Positions 19,652-31,400 are shown, counted from the stretch's first letter. The stretch: 64,000 nucleotides of DNA from Anaerotruncus sp. (GCA_022009795.1 CP091724.1:620001-684000); one strand, 5' to 3'. Numbers and translations are program-made. The notes: generated by a model from the sequence alone, not told the origin.

Positions 19652-21917
19652 TTAAAACGTGATTTGCTCGCCGATATCCGCCGCACTCGGCACGGCGCCT
19701 GCAGCAGGAAGATTTTTTTGGTCTGTAGCGCCATTCTTTTTTCAAATTCGCCCTCTTTATAAAAAAATGAACGGAAACGATTTTTATCATTTTTTTCTCT
19801 TTTTAAGGGTCATAACCTGAATTCCCTGCGTGTTTTTTTAGTGGTTTTGGAAAGCAACACCGCAGAATTGAATAAGAGCTTTCTTCCGCCCTGCGATTCC
19901 AAAACGATATCTTTATCCTCTTTCAGATATATTGCCGCAACAAGCGGAGATTTATCCGAATAAGCATTTATAAGCTTCTTTCTGTTTGTTTTTTTGTTTC
20001 GTATGCAGAAACATCAACCTTGGCAACCTTGCCGTTTTTCACAAAAACAAAAAGCATAGAGCCTTTGTATTCGCCGAGAACACAAATATAGCTTACCTGC
20101 TCATTTTCATCCATTTGCAGCTTAGCCGGCAAATAATCGCCGAGAACCGATGCTTTAGTATCATCAAAATCGTAAAGTTTAGCCTTATATACCTGGCAGT
20201 TGTCGCTGAAAACAAGAAGTTCATCGCGGTTTGAGCATTCGATTTGGGTTTTGATCTCATCGCCCTCTTTAACCTTTTTGCTCACCGCTCATGCGCAGAT
20301 TGGCCGTTTTGATTTTTTTGAAATATCCGCCTGCGGAAACGAAAGCGGTAACGGGATAATCGGCAACTTCGGGTTCATCCTGAGAATCATCGTAAACCAC
20401 ATCATAAAGTATTTCCGATTTCCTGCCCGTATCATATTTTTTGATAACATTTTCAAGCTCGGAAATAATTATTTTTCTTTTTGCGTACTTCGCTTGAAAG
20501 TATTTTTTCAAGCTCTGCAATTTCGTTTTCAAGCGCTTCTATATCGCTTATGCGTTTAAGAATATACTCTCTGTTTAAATGACGAAGCTTGATTTCCGCC
20601 ACATATTCTGCCTGAATTTCATCTATGCCGAAGCCGATCATAAGATTGGGAACTACATCAGCCTCTGATTCAGTTTCCCTAACGATTTTAACAGCTTTGT
20701 CTATATCAAGCAAAATTTTTGAAAGGCCTTTAAGTAAATGAAGCTGATTTCTTTTTTTTGTAAGGCTGAAATTAACGCGCCTTGTAATGCAGCCAAGCCT
20801 GAATCCAATCCATTCGTTGAGAAGCTCTTTAACGGATCTTACGCCCGGCTTGCCGTCAATCAGCACATTGAAATTGCACGAAAACGAATCCTCAAGCGGA
20901 GTCATTTTATAAAGCCTTGTCATGAGCTTATCGGCATCAACGCCGCGCTTTAAATCAATTGTAATTTTAAGGCCCTTGAGGTCTGTTTCGTCTCTGATAT
21001 CGGAAATTTCTTTAATTTTGTTGCCCTTAACAAGCTCTATAACCTTATCGATGATGGCTTCGGAGGTTGTAGTGGGCGGAATTTGAGTTATGTCAATGCA
21101 GTTTGCTGATTTATCATAACTGTATTTTTGAGCGAACCTTAACAGAGCCTCTGCCTGTTGAATAAATCTTATTAAGCTCGTCCTTATCGTAAATAATATA
21201 TCCACCGCCCACAAAAATCGGGAGCGATTAAAGTATCTGAAATAACATGCTCTTCATTTTTCATAAGGGCGATTGTTGTTTCGCAAACCTCCTTAATGTT
21301 AAACGAAGCAATGGAAGATGCCATGCCAACCGCAATACCCGTCGTTACATTGCATAAAACGGAAGGAAATGTTACGGGCAAAAGACGCGGTTCTTTCATT
21401 GTGTTGTCGTAGTTATCAACAAAATCAACCGTGTCTTTATTTATATCGCCGAAAAGTTCGTTGCATATCGGTGCAAGCTTTGCCTCGGTGTAACGCGAAG
21501 CGGCATACATCATATTTTTTGAATAAGCCTTACCGAAATTACCCTTTGATTCAACATAGGGATAAAGCAAGGTTTCGTTGCCGCGGGAAAGGCGCACCAT
21601 AGTATCGTAAATCGAAGCATCACCGTGAGGGTTAAGCTGCATTGTTCTGCCGACAATATTGGCGCTCTTAATTGTGCCGCCTGTGAGCAAGCCCATATTA
21701 TACATTGTGTAAAGCAGCTTGCGGTGAGAGGGCTTAAGTCCGTCTATCTCCGGAATGGCACGAGAAAGGATAACGCTCATTGCATAAGGCATATAGTTGG
21801 TTTTTCAGAGTGTCTGTGATAACCTCGCTTACAACCGTGCCCGCATTTTTCAATATGCACATTTTTCGCTTAAATTATTTAATTCTTTATTATCTGTTTT
21901 TTTCTTTTTTTAGCCAT
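19652..21917 (-). CDS. parC: DNA topoisomerase IV subunit A (ParC/GyrA family), frame-broken
   Basis: Breakage-reunion subunit of a type IIA topoisomerase, about 755 residues. Conserved blocks: MPYAMSVILSRAIPEIDGLKP, GRTMQLNPHGDASIYDTMVR, and AASRYTEAKLAPI with the active-site Tyr after Arg. GIAVGMASSIASFN, the winged-helix/tower and coiled-coil region (ALENEIAELEKILSSE), and a C-terminal beta-pinwheel part ending TQGIQVMTLKK...PSAADIGEQITF complete it. Start ATG 21915-21917 with GGGTGA upstream; the parE stop is 17 bases before. Breaks near 21890, 21820, 21205, 20475, 20285, 19990 and 19790. I call it ParC rather than GyrA from pairing with parE; sequence alone does not settle this. Confidence 0.88.
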
Positions 21918-21933
21918 TTAATCACCCAAATAA

Positions 21934-23918
21934 TCAGCTTACATCTGCGGAATCAATGTAAAGATAGCCGTAATCGGTTATATATTGCTTTCTGCCGTCA
22001 AGATTATCGCCGAGAAGTAAATCAAACATTTCGGAGGTTTTTTTCAGCCTCGTCGGGCGTAACAAGAATGAGCCTGCGCGTTACGGGATTCATTGTGGTG
22101 AGCGACATCATATCCGCCTCGTTTTCACCAAGCCCTTTTGAGCGCTGAACGGTGTATTTTTGATCGCCGATTTGCTTTTTTATATCGTCCATCTCAACTT
22201 CGTTATATGCAAAATAAGTTTGATCCTTGCAGGTTACCTCGTAAAGCGGAGATTCGTCTATATAAACCTTACCCTGCTCGATAAGCTGAGGCATAAGTCT
22301 GTAAATCATTGTGAGCACAAGCGTTCTGATTTGGAAGCCGTCAACATCGGCATCGGTACAAATCAATATTTTGTTCCAACGCAGATTGTTTATATCAAAA
22401 GCGGAAAGGTCTTTCGCGGATTTTTGAGCGCACTTCAACGCCGCAACCGAGCACCTTAATCAAATCAGTGATGATATCACTTTTAAAAATCTTATCGTAT
22501 TCGCATTTAAGGCAATTAAGAATTTTACCGCGAATGGGCATAATTGCCTGGAAATCCGCATTTCTTGCCTGCTTACACGCACCGAGAGCCGAATCACCCT
22601 CAACTATAAATAGTTCTCTTTCGTTTACATCCTTGGAACGGCAATCAACGAATTTCTGCACGCGATTCGTCATATCAATCTTGCCGGCAAGAGTTGATTT
22701 AAGACTTTTGCGCGTGTTTTCGGCTTTCACTCGGGCGCGCATGTTGATAAGCACCTGATCGGCAATCTTATCGGCGTCCATCTTATTTTTCAATGAAGTA
22801 AACTTCAAGCTGCTTGCGGAAGAAATCCGTCATTGCTTCCTGAATAAATTTATTGGTTATCGCCTTTTTTGTTTGGTTTTCGTAAGATGTTTGCGTTGAA
22901 AATGAGGAGACAACAAAGATTATAATATCATCAATATCCTGCACATTTATTTGACTGTCTGTTTTTATTATACTTTGTTGTTTGCCTTTAAATAAGCATT
23001 TATCTGATTAACAAATGCACTTTTAAAGGCTTTATCGGGTGCACCGCCGTGCTCAAGATAACTTGAATTATGATAGTATTCCTTGCATTGGGTTTTCAAC
23101 GAAAAGCACAATGCGGCTTTAATTTTCAGCTTATAATCGCTTAAATCTTCCCTATCGCGACCAATGCGCTCACATTCCCAATATTGCGGAGTTGTGAAAG
23201 CAGTGTCGGCAGCAAGCTCTTCAACATAATCTTTGATACCGTTTTTATAACAAAATTCGGTTGTTTCAAAGCGAGAGCCTACTTGATTTTTGAAAACGAA
23301 TGAAACGCCGTCATTAACTATTGCCTGGCGCTTCATCGTATCAAGATAAAATTCAACCGGCACATTGATATCGGTAAAAAAACCTTTAAATCCGGCTTCC
23401 ATTTGATTCTGGTGCCGGTATCGCGCTTATCGTAAGGCACTTTCGTTAAGCCGCCCACATTTTCCCCATGTTCAAAATGAAGAGTATAGCAATAACCGTC
23501 GCGATGAATTTCGGCATCCATATATTCCGAAGCATATTGCGTGGCGCAAAGGCCGAGGCCGTTTAAACCGAGCGAATATTCATAGTTATCTGCGCCGTTA
23601 TCATATTTACCGCCCGCATACATCTCGCAAAACAGAAGCTTCCAGTTTTTCCTCGTTTTCGGCTTTGTTGAAATCAACGGGAATACCCGCGCCGAAATCC
23701 TGAATTTCTACGGAGCAATCTTCAAAGCGGGTAACAACGATTTTGTTTCCCCTGCCCTCCCTCGCTTCGTCGATAGAGTTACTCATTATTTCAAAAACAG
23801 AATGCTGGCAGCCTTCTATACCGTCCGAGCCGAAAATAACGGCCGGGCGTTTTCTGACACGGTCTGCGCCTTTTAATGAACGAATACTTTCGTTGCCGTA
23901 TTCTTTTTTCTTAGCCAT
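21934..23918 (-). CDS. parE: DNA topoisomerase IV subunit B (ParE/GyrB family), frame-broken
   Basis: ATPase subunit of the type IIA topoisomerase, about 660 residues. The GHKL ATPase domain shows SVFEIMSNSIDEA (the Mg-binding Asn) and VEIQDFGAGIPVD. The TOPRIM domain shows FIVEGDSALGACKQAR and CTDADVDGFQIRTLVLT (DxD). The C-terminus reads RKQYITDYGYLYIDSADVS. Start MAKKKEYGNESIRSLKGADR (ATG 23916-23918) with AGGAGG. Breaks near 23640, 23400, 22960-22800, 22430 and 22040. It is first in a two-gene operon with parC behind a consensus promoter. Confidence 0.9.
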
Positions 23919-23981
23919 TGGCAGCCTCCTATTCTTATTGATTGGCGGCATACGTAAACTGCCGCAACTTCACAGAATAAT

Positions 23982-24009
23982 ATTATACAAGATATTGTGT
24001 GATTGTCAA
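23982..24009 (-). promoter_or_regulatory. Consensus sigma-A promoter of parE-parC
   Basis: TTGACA (24004-24009) and TATAAT (23982-23987) are both perfect, with a 16-base spacer. A GCGGCA/TGCCGC hairpin (23945-23965) lies in the untranslated leader before the AGGAGG. Confidence 0.85.
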
Positions 24010-24068
24010 GATTTTACTTTTAAATAAACAACATATGATTATATCAGGGATTAAAAGCGGACTCAGGC

Positions 24069-24105
24069 ATAAAAATAAGGTGTTGATTCACACCTTATTT
24101 TTTTC
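24069..24105 (-). terminator. Rho-independent terminator of ftsH
   Basis: Stem AAATAAGGTGT / ACACCTTATTT around a six-base loop, with A/T runs on both sides, so it could act in both directions. It separates ftsH from the parE promoter. Confidence 0.8.
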
Positions 24106-24127
24106 TGAAAAACGATTAAAAATATTA

Positions 24128-26196
24128 TTCCGCATCTGAATTGTTTTTCGTCCGAAACCGGATGAGCGTTGAATTCATCAGACTTTGAAACGAAATCATC
24201 TGCCGAAACGGTGTCTGCAGCAGAAACGAAATTTTTCTGCTTTTTTTCAAGCGGCTCATCGTGCTTTTTCGGCAGTTTCCGAAGCAGCTTCATCGTTTTT
24301 GTGAGTCAACCGAATCTGCCTCTGTTTCCGGCAATTTTTCCGTTCGTCATAAGAGCCTCAAACTGAGCTCCGTCAATTTTTTTCCTTTTGCAAGAAGAGT
24401 ATCGCCGACGAGAATAAGCTTATCATAATGCTCTTTAAGAATATCCTGCGTTTTTGCATAAGCCGCACGCATCATTTTTTCGATTTCTTCATCGATTCTT
24501 GCAGAAGTAACCTCACTGTAATTGTTAACATGGCCGAAATCTTTGCCGAGGAACACTTCGTTATTTTCATCGCTGAAAACAACCGGACCGATTTCATCGC
24601 TCATGCCGTATTTAGCAACCATATCGCGGCAAATCTGAGTTGCGCGCTGAAGGTCGCTTGAAGCGCCGGTTGAAACATCATCAAGGGTAAGCGCTTCGGC
24701 AACACGACCGCCGAGCATTGAAACAAGGAGATCAAGCATTTCATTTTTGGAAGTGTAATTTTCCTCCTGCGGCTGATACATTGTGTAGCCGCCTGCACCC
24801 ATACCGCGCGGAATAATCGAAATTTCCTTAACGGGATCGTGATTTTCAAGATAATAAGAAGCAACGGCATGGCCCGCTTCGTGATATGCGGTAAGCTTTT
24901 TGGCCTTTTCGGAATATTTGTGGGATTTCTTTTCCGTGCCCATTTCAACACGGGTAACAGCGTCCTGAATTTCCTCGTTCGTAAGAGCTTTTTTATGCTT
25001 TCTTGCGGCAAGAAGCGCTGCTTCGTTAAGCAGGTTTTTCAAGGTCTGCGCCGGTGAAACCGATTGTCATTTGCGCAAGATCTTTGAGATTGACATCGGG
25101 AGCGAGCGGTTTGTTCTTGGCGTGAACTTTAAGAATATCCTCTCTACCCCTGTGCGTCGGGGCGATTAACGGTTATTTGCCTGTCAAATCTGCCCGGGCG
25201 AAGCAACGCGGGGTCAAGAACATCGGGGCGGTTGGTTGCCGCCATAACTATAACTCCCGAATTTGAATCAAAGCCGTCCATTTCAACAAGAAGTTGGTTA
25301 AGAGTTTGCTCTCTTTCGTCGTTTCCGCCGCCGGTGCCTGCACCTCTGTGCCTGCCGACCGCATCAATTTCATCTATAAACACGATTGCCGGTGCTTTCT
25401 TAATTGCCTGCGAGAATAAATCTCTTACGCGGCTGGCACCTACGCCGACATACATCTCAACAAAATCCGAACCGGAAATTGAAAGGAAGGGCGCATTTGC
25501 CTCGCCTGCAACGGCTTTTGCAAGCAATGTTTTACCCGTTCCCGGAGGGCCGACAAGCAAAACACCCTTTGGTATACGGGCACCGAGCTCCGTGAATTTA
25601 CCCGGGTCCTTTAAAAATTCAACAATTTCTTCAAGCTCTGCCTTTTCCTCGTCGCAGCCTGCAACATCGGAAAAAGGGTTTTCTTGTTTTTTTATCTTCA
25701 ACCGTTTTTGTTTTTACTCTGCCGAAGCCGAGAGTTCTGCTTGTGTCAGAATTCATGGTATCGCCCATTTTTCATCATAAACCAGCAAAGCACGGCACCC
25801 GAAGCGATAATCAAAACATACGGCAAAAAGCGAATAAATCCAGTTTCTCGAATTGCTCTTTTTTTATAATTAAAATCAATGGCTGAATCGGGATTTTTTT
25901 CTCGTTATATTCATCAACGCTGTCCCTGATATCGTCAAGAAAAATAAGTAACACTCGGAACATTGTATTTTTGAACCTTATCCGGCTCTTCGAATGTGGA
26001 ATATGTGAGCGAGCCGGAGGTTAAATCGATCTCAAAGCTTTTTAACCTGATCTGTTTTGAAAAGCTGAACCACCTGGCTGTATTTTAAATCGGTTTGATT
26101 TTGCCTGTTTGCAAAGCCGAGCGCAAGCGCCACAAGCAAAATCGGAATTAAAATATAGAAAATAGCCGATTTCCAGTTTTTGGACATATTATTCAT
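24128..26196 (-). CDS. ftsH: ATP-dependent zinc metalloprotease FtsH, frame-broken
   Basis: Membrane AAA+ protease, about 680 residues. MNNMSKNWKSAIFY leads into transmembrane helix 1 (ILIPILLVALALGFA). A short extracytoplasmic domain and helix 2 (LPYVLIIASGAVLCWFMM) follow. Walker A GPPGTGKTLLAKA, Walker B IVFIDEIDAVG, the second region of homology ATNRPDVLDPALLRPGRFDR and the zinc motif AYHEAGHAVASYY are present. Beyond the protease domain an acidic low-complexity tail of about 75 residues continues in shifting frames (SVDSQK, AASETAEK, NFVSAADTVSADDFVSK); the end near 24128 is approximate. Start 26194-26196 with GGAGG, overlapping the tilS stop (ATGA). Breaks near 25960, 25900, 25830, 25770, 25690, 25145 and 25040. 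Confidence 0.92.
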
Positions 26197-27514
26197 TCAA
26201 TAAATCCTCCGTACGGATATTTAAAGTTAAAACATTTTTGCGTTTTATCGTTCATTGCAACTCGCTGCGAAACGGCAAAGCCGCAAACGCCGATAACACC
26301 AAAATCATCCGCTATCACGGGAATTTCGGCTCTTTCATCGGCAGGAATGTGCAATTCGTTAAAAAGCTTTTTAAGTGATTTAGTGCAGCCGCGCCCTGTT
26401 TAACGTGATACTGTCGCCCGGCATACGGCTTCTAATATTAACGTTGCCAATTATTTTTATCACAGTCACAAAAAAAGTCAAACCGTTTGCAATCAAATTC
26501 ACATATAGTTAAGAATTCTTTAACAGGAATTATTTTTATCAACAATAAATTCAAAATCTTCAAGTGATTTTTTTGTATGCAAGTTTTAAAAAGGCCGCCT
26601 TCGGAAACGATATCCTGCCCTCTGCCCGCAGAGAAAGAAGAGCTTTTATAAAGCAATTCTTTTGCTTTATAAAGGTTACAGCTGCTGACGGGCACTTTGT
26701 TTTTTTATCAAGCCACTTGGCGATAACACGATTTATTATTGCTTTATCATATTTCTTTAAAGCATCGCAAATTATGGCGTTTTTTTCAAAACAAACTTTA
26801 TCATATGCCGAGGAAGTTTGTTTTTTTCAAGATAGGTTTCATCGGTCAACGCCGATTCAATAAATCTTGAGGCGTTGCTTTCAAACGCAGGATTTATCTT
26901 TTTGAGCGCGGGAATAATAACATTTCTGATATAATTTCGAGAATAGTCGTTTAAAGTGTTAGTGCTGTCCGTGCAATACGGAATGTTATGTTCGTTAAGA
27001 TAATCCCTGATTTCGCCCGAAGCGATATTTATAAGCGGGCGGATGATTTTGCCGCGAGTCGGCGGAATTGCGCAGGCGCCTTTAAGCGAAGTGCCCCTTG
27101 CAAGGCGAAAAAAATCAAGGTTTCGGCATTATCGGAAAGACTGTGTGCAGTTGCAATTTTATCGCATTCGATTGAATAAAAAAAGTTGTATCTCGCTTGG
27201 CGACTGAATTCTTCAACGCCCAATGCGGCTTTTTTTGCTTCGGCGGGTGCATCAATATGCTTAACAAAAATCGGAATTTTCTTTTCTTTACAATATTTTT
27301 CGCAAAATTCGCAATCCGCAAGGCTTTCGCTGCCCCTTATTCCGTGCTCAACATGTGCGGCAATAAGCTTCAGATTGTATTTTTTTTTAACGGAAAGCAG
27401 ATATTCAGCCAAAAAAACCGAATCGGCACCGCCCGAAAGAGCAATCAAAAACCGTGTCGCCGTCAGCGAGCATATGAAATTTTTTTCAACGGTTTGCGTG
27501 ATTTTATCATTCAT
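26193..27514 (-). CDS. tilS: tRNA(Ile)-lysidine synthase, frame-broken
   Basis: Modifies the CAU anticodon of tRNA-Ile with lysine, an essential step. MNDKITQTVEKNFICS precedes the PP-loop ALSGGADSVFLAEYLL. AAHVEHGIRGSESLADCEFC, FSRQARYNFF and TAHSLSDNAETLIF follow, then IIRPLINIASGEIRDYL in the next frame. The C-terminal domain ends KSLKKLFNELHIPADER and FGVIGVCGFAVSQRV, as in bacterial TilS. About 440 residues. Breaks near 27100, 26810, 26570, 26440-26400. It overlaps dnaB by eight bases and ftsH by four. In Bacillus-type genomes hpt lies between tilS and ftsH; it is absent here. Confidence 0.9.
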
Positions 27515-28883
27515 ATTTTTTATCAACGCATCTAAAGCGTGTAAATTCTTTATCAAAGGTCATTTCAATGGAACCTGTGGCGCCATGTCTGTTTTTGGCA
27601 ACGATAAGCTCGGTTGAGGATTCATCTATATCCTCCTGCTTATCATCGGATAGCTCGTTTTTATAATATTCCTCACGATAAAGGAACATAACAATATCGG
27701 CATCCTGCTCGATAGAGCCTGATTCACGCAAATCGGAAAGCTGCGGTTTATGACTTTTGCCTCTGCCTTCCGTTCCGCGGGAAAGCTGAGCACAGCAGAT
27801 AACGGGAATATTCAAATCCTTTGCCATCATTTTTAAGGTTTCTCGTTATTTCGGAAACCTCCTGAACTCTGTTTTCTTTTCTTGTTGCCGATTGGATAAG
27901 CCCCAAATAGTCACTTTAAAACAACATCAACATTTTTTTAAGGCGCCTCGTTTTGGATTTGATTTCGGGCACCGTGGTGCTTGAAACATCGTCAAGATAA
28001 AGCTCCGCAGCCTCAAAATCACCCGCCGCGTTGCCAAGCCTAACCCATTCGTCGTCGGTAAGCTCGCCGGTGCGCAGCTTTTGGCTCGGAATGCCCGCTC
28101 TTGCGGAAAGAAGCCTTTCGGCAAGCTGTTCTTTAGTCATTTCAAGGCTGAAAAAAATATGCACTTTTTTTCTTTGCAAGCATGGTAATATTTGTTGCGA
28201 GGTTGAGTGCAAACGAAGTTTTACCCATGGCCGGGCGTGCGCCGATTAAAATAAAATCGGATTTATTAAGTCCGGTTATATATTTATCAAGCATGCCGAA
28301 GCCGGAGGGAATTGCTTTAAACTGCTCCTTATCCTCGCCCGTCAATTTATGCAGGCGGTCGTAAACATCATTTACAATAACATCGGAAATCTTTTTTGGT
28401 CCGTTTACATCCCTGCCTTGCCTGATATCGTATATTTTTTTGCTCGGCGGAATCGAGCAAAGTATTTGCGTTTGCTTCACCGCCCGAGGCATTTTCGATT
28501 ATTTCCTGAGAAATGGTGATAAGTGCGCGAAGAAAATATTGCTCCTCAACAATATGCGCATAGGTTTCAACATTGGCTGTTGAAGGCACACTGTCCCTGA
28601 GTGCAATAAGATAGTCCCTTCCGCCGGCAAGGTCGTAATGCCCCTCTTTTGCGAGCACATCGGCAATAACAACAGGGTCTATTTTTGCCTTTGAGCCTGA
28701 AAACATGGACATCATTGAACCGAATATCGCTCTGTGCTGAGGCAAATAAAAATATTCCTGCTTAACGATGGTAACGATTTGCTCCATACATTCGGGATCA
28801 ATCAAAACGGAACCGAGCACTGCCTGCTCGGCCTCGAGATTATAAGGCAATGTTGTTAAATTTAAATTGTTTGTATCCGGCAT
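27507..28883 (-). CDS. dnaB: Replicative DNA helicase DnaB, frame-broken
   Basis: Hexameric replicative helicase (DnaC in Bacillus nomenclature), about 458 residues. The N-terminal domain shows LPYNLEAEQAVLGSVLIDPE and HRAIFGSM. The linker and RecA-like domain show LNKSDFILIGARPAMGKTSFA (Walker A, read in two parts), FFSLEMTKEQLAERLLSARA, VICCAQLSRGTEGRGKSHKP, LSDLRESGSIEQDADIVMFL and KNRHGATGSIEMTFDKEFTRF. Breaks near 28440, 28165, 27940-27920 and 27840. The start ATG 28881-28883 has only a weak GATGATG upstream. It follows rplI, the common Clostridia order. Confidence 0.93.
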
Positions 28884-28948
28884 TGTTTCATCATCCGTTT
28901 CTCAATCATTTTTTTGCGATAACGCCCGCTTTGTTCGCTGATTACAAA

Positions 28949-29401
28949 TTATGCTTCCGAAACCTGAACGGAAATCTTTTGCACCGATTCCCTGATAAAC
29001 CTTAACTTCGGCCTCAAATGTGCCGAACTGCTTAATATCGGCAACGGCGATTTTTGCGCTTATCCACTTCAATTCCGAGCTGTTGCTTAATTGCTGCGGA
29101 AATATCCTTGCCCGTTACGGAGCCGAAAAAGCTTGCCGTTTGCACCTGCTTTAGCGGTAACCTTAACCGTTTTGCCATCAAGCTTTGGCGGCGTCGGCTT
29201 TTTGCCGCCTTAATTTCCTCTTCCTTATGGAATTTTTTTAGCGCTTTCTTTATTATTAAAATCATTCATTGCTGTGGCATTTGCCTCAATGGCAAGCCTC
29301 TTTTGAAAAAAAGATAGTTTCTTACATAACCGTCGTAAGTATTTACAAGCTCGCCTTTTTTTACCGAGTTTTTTAACATCCGCTTTAAGAATAACTTTCA
29401 T
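28949..29401 (-). CDS. rplI: 50S ribosomal protein L9, frame-broken
   Basis: MKVILKADVKKLGKKGELV... opens with the L9 signature; KRLAIEANATAMNDFNNKE and KAGANGKLFGSVTGKDISAAIK follow, then the C-terminal domain ending KVYQGIGAKISVQVSEA at TAA 28949-28951. About 150 residues. AGGGAGGATATC precedes ATG 29399-29401. Breaks near 29360, 29310, 29235, 29170-29140, 29055 and 28978. It is followed by dnaB, tilS and ftsH on the same strand. Confidence 0.93.
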
Positions 29402-29424
29402 AATGATATCCTCCCTGTTTATAT

Positions 29425-29453
29425 CGCTGTGCCCCATATAGCAGGGCACAGCG
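29425..29453 (-). promoter_or_regulatory. Leader hairpin in front of rplI
   Basis: Perfect 10-bp inverted repeat CGCTGTGCCC / GGGCACAGCG with a nine-base loop, between the predicted rplI promoter and its ribosome binding site. There is no T tract after it on the minus strand, so it is not a typical terminator of the upstream RNase J gene. A leader stabiliser or regulatory fold is possible. Confidence 0.55.
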
Positions 29454-29474
29454 TTTATTTCAATATTAAATATA

Positions 29475-29504
29475 ATTATATTATATTTCCATAATAACCG
29501 GCAA
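29475..29504 (-). promoter_or_regulatory. Possible promoter of rplI-dnaB-tilS-ftsH
   Basis: TTGCCG at 29499-29504, 18-base spacer, TATAAT at 29475-29480. The -35 lies in the last codons of the RNase J gene. Several overlapping TATAAT-like hexamers make the exact -10 uncertain. Confidence 0.5.
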
Positions 29505-31296
29505 AATCATGGGATTGCGCTTGGTTTTTTCATACATCATATGCGAAACCTCATCTCGCAAGGTGGTTTTGACCGTGTTCCAATCATGATAACTGCTGTT
29601 ATATGTTTCTTCAATGATTCGGCAAGATAAATCCCTTGCTGAGGCAATAAGTTCCTCGCTTTCACGAACATAAACAAAGCCTCTGCTTACTATATCGGGA
29701 CCTGAAAGCACCTCTCCGGTTTGAGAATCGATTGTTGCAACAATGATAATGATGCCGTCTGCAGATAAATGTTTTCTATCGTTTAAAACGATATTTCCAA
29801 CATCACCCACACCGATACCGTCAACATAAACATCACCGCTGGGAACATCATCAAGCGTTTTTAATTCCCTTTTCGGTAATTTCAACATGCTTTCCGATAT
29901 CGCCGATGAAAAATGTGTTTTTCTTTGAAATACCCATCGCTTCGGCAAGCTTTGCATGCTTTTTTTAAGGTGCTTTTTGCTCACCGTGCACCGGAAAGAA
30001 AAACTTAGGCTTAATAACGCCCATCATCAGTTTTAATTCCTCCTGGCATGCGTGCCCCGAAACATGCACTTCATACATATTTTCATATATAACTTCAATA
30101 TCGCGCTTCATAAGCTCGTTGACAACATTGCTAACCATCTTTTCGTTGCCCGGAATCGGAGTTGCCGATATGATAACATAATCATTCGGCGAAGCGGTAA
30201 CTTTTCTGTGCTCGCCGTTTGCGATTTTTGTGAGCGCACTCATCGGCTCGCCCTGAGAACCCGTGGTAATTATAACAAGCTTATCGTCGGGATAATCCTT
30301 AATGCTGTCTATGCTGATAAGAATATTATCCGGCACATTGAGATATCCGAGTTCCTCGCCGACCTGCACCAGATTTTCAAGGCTTCTGCCTACAACGGCG
30401 ACCTTGCGCCTTAAATGCTTTGCAACATCTATGATCTGTTGAACTCTGTGAATATTAGAAGCGAATGTTGCAACAACTATTCTGCGCTTACCGGCCTTTG
30501 TGAAAAGATTTAAGAATGATTCGCCGACCTTTTTTTCGCTCATTGTATAGCCCGGTCGCTCTGCGTTTGTGGAATCCTGAAACAGTGCCAATACACCTTT
30601 GGTGCCGTATTCGGCGAAACGCGGAATATTTATCATATCGCCGTCAACGGGGGTGGTATCTATTTTAAAGTCGCCCGTGTGGATAATAACACCCACAGGC
30701 GAAGTGATCGCCAAACCGACCGCATCGGGAATGGAATGATTAACATGAATAAATTCAACCGAAAACTTACCGAGTTTAACTTTGTCGGACGGGTTAATTT
30801 CGTGAAGCTTTGCTTTATTAAGCAAGCCGTGCTCCTTAAGCTTCCCCTTAATGAGGCCGATTGTAAGCCTAGTTGAATAAATCGGGATGTTAAATTTCTT
30901 TAAAAGATAAGGTATGCCGCCGATATGATCCTCGTGGCCATGAGTAACTATAAGCCCCCTTACCTTATCAATATTTTGTGCTATATAAGTGAAATCGGGA
31001 ATAACGGAATCAACACCGAGCAACTCTGTGCCCGGAAATGCAAGCCCGCAATCAACGATAAACATATCATCGCCGTATTCATAAACCGTCATATTCTTGC
31101 CGATTTCATTCATACCGCCGAGAAATGCAACCTTAATGCCCTCCTGCTTCTTTTTAGCGTTTTTGCGTGCCTTTGTTTTTTCGGCAGCAGGTGCGCTTTG
31201 GGGCTTTTTTGTGACCTTACCGTAAGCGTAATAGCGCTTTGTGGAATTCCGTTTTCCCGCAGCGCTCTTATCGGCGGTCATATTCTGTTTTGCCAT
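29481..31296 (-). CDS. rnjA: Ribonuclease J, frame-broken once
   Basis: 5'-3' exo/endoribonuclease of mRNA decay, about 605 residues. After a basic N-terminal extension of about 50 residues (KSAAGKRNSTKRYYAYGK, KTKARKNAKKKQ) comes VAFLGGMNEIGKNMTVYE. The metallo-beta-lactamase motif THGHEDHIGGIPYLL, VNHSIPDAVG and IIHTGDFKID follow, then the beta-CASP part ALFQDSTNAERPGYTMSE, TFASNIHRVQ, TTGSQGEPMSAL and SGHACQEELKLM. The C-terminal part ends PMILPVIMEI. Single break near 29965 (T7). AAGGAGATATTT precedes ATG 31294-31296. Downstream genes are rplI and dnaB. Confidence 0.94.
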
Positions 31297-31348
31297 AAAT
31301 ATCTCCTTTACTTTATTATTTTTTTCCGACCTAAACAGTTAGATATAT

Positions 31349-31377
31349 AATATATTAAGAGGCGTAAAAAAAGTCAA
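31349..31377 (-). promoter_or_regulatory. Promoter of the RNase J gene
   Basis: TTGACT at 31372-31377, 17-base spacer, TATATT at 31349-31354, about 50 bases before the start codon. Confidence 0.7.
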
Positions 31378-31400
31378 GAAATAATTAGCCGCTGTTTATA

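Noticed and set aside
19552..19830. Apparently gene-free stretch upstream of secG
   Set aside because: Most of it (from 19652 up) is the frame-broken C-terminus of parC; only about 100 bases are truly intergenic and hold a weak terminator and the secG promoter.
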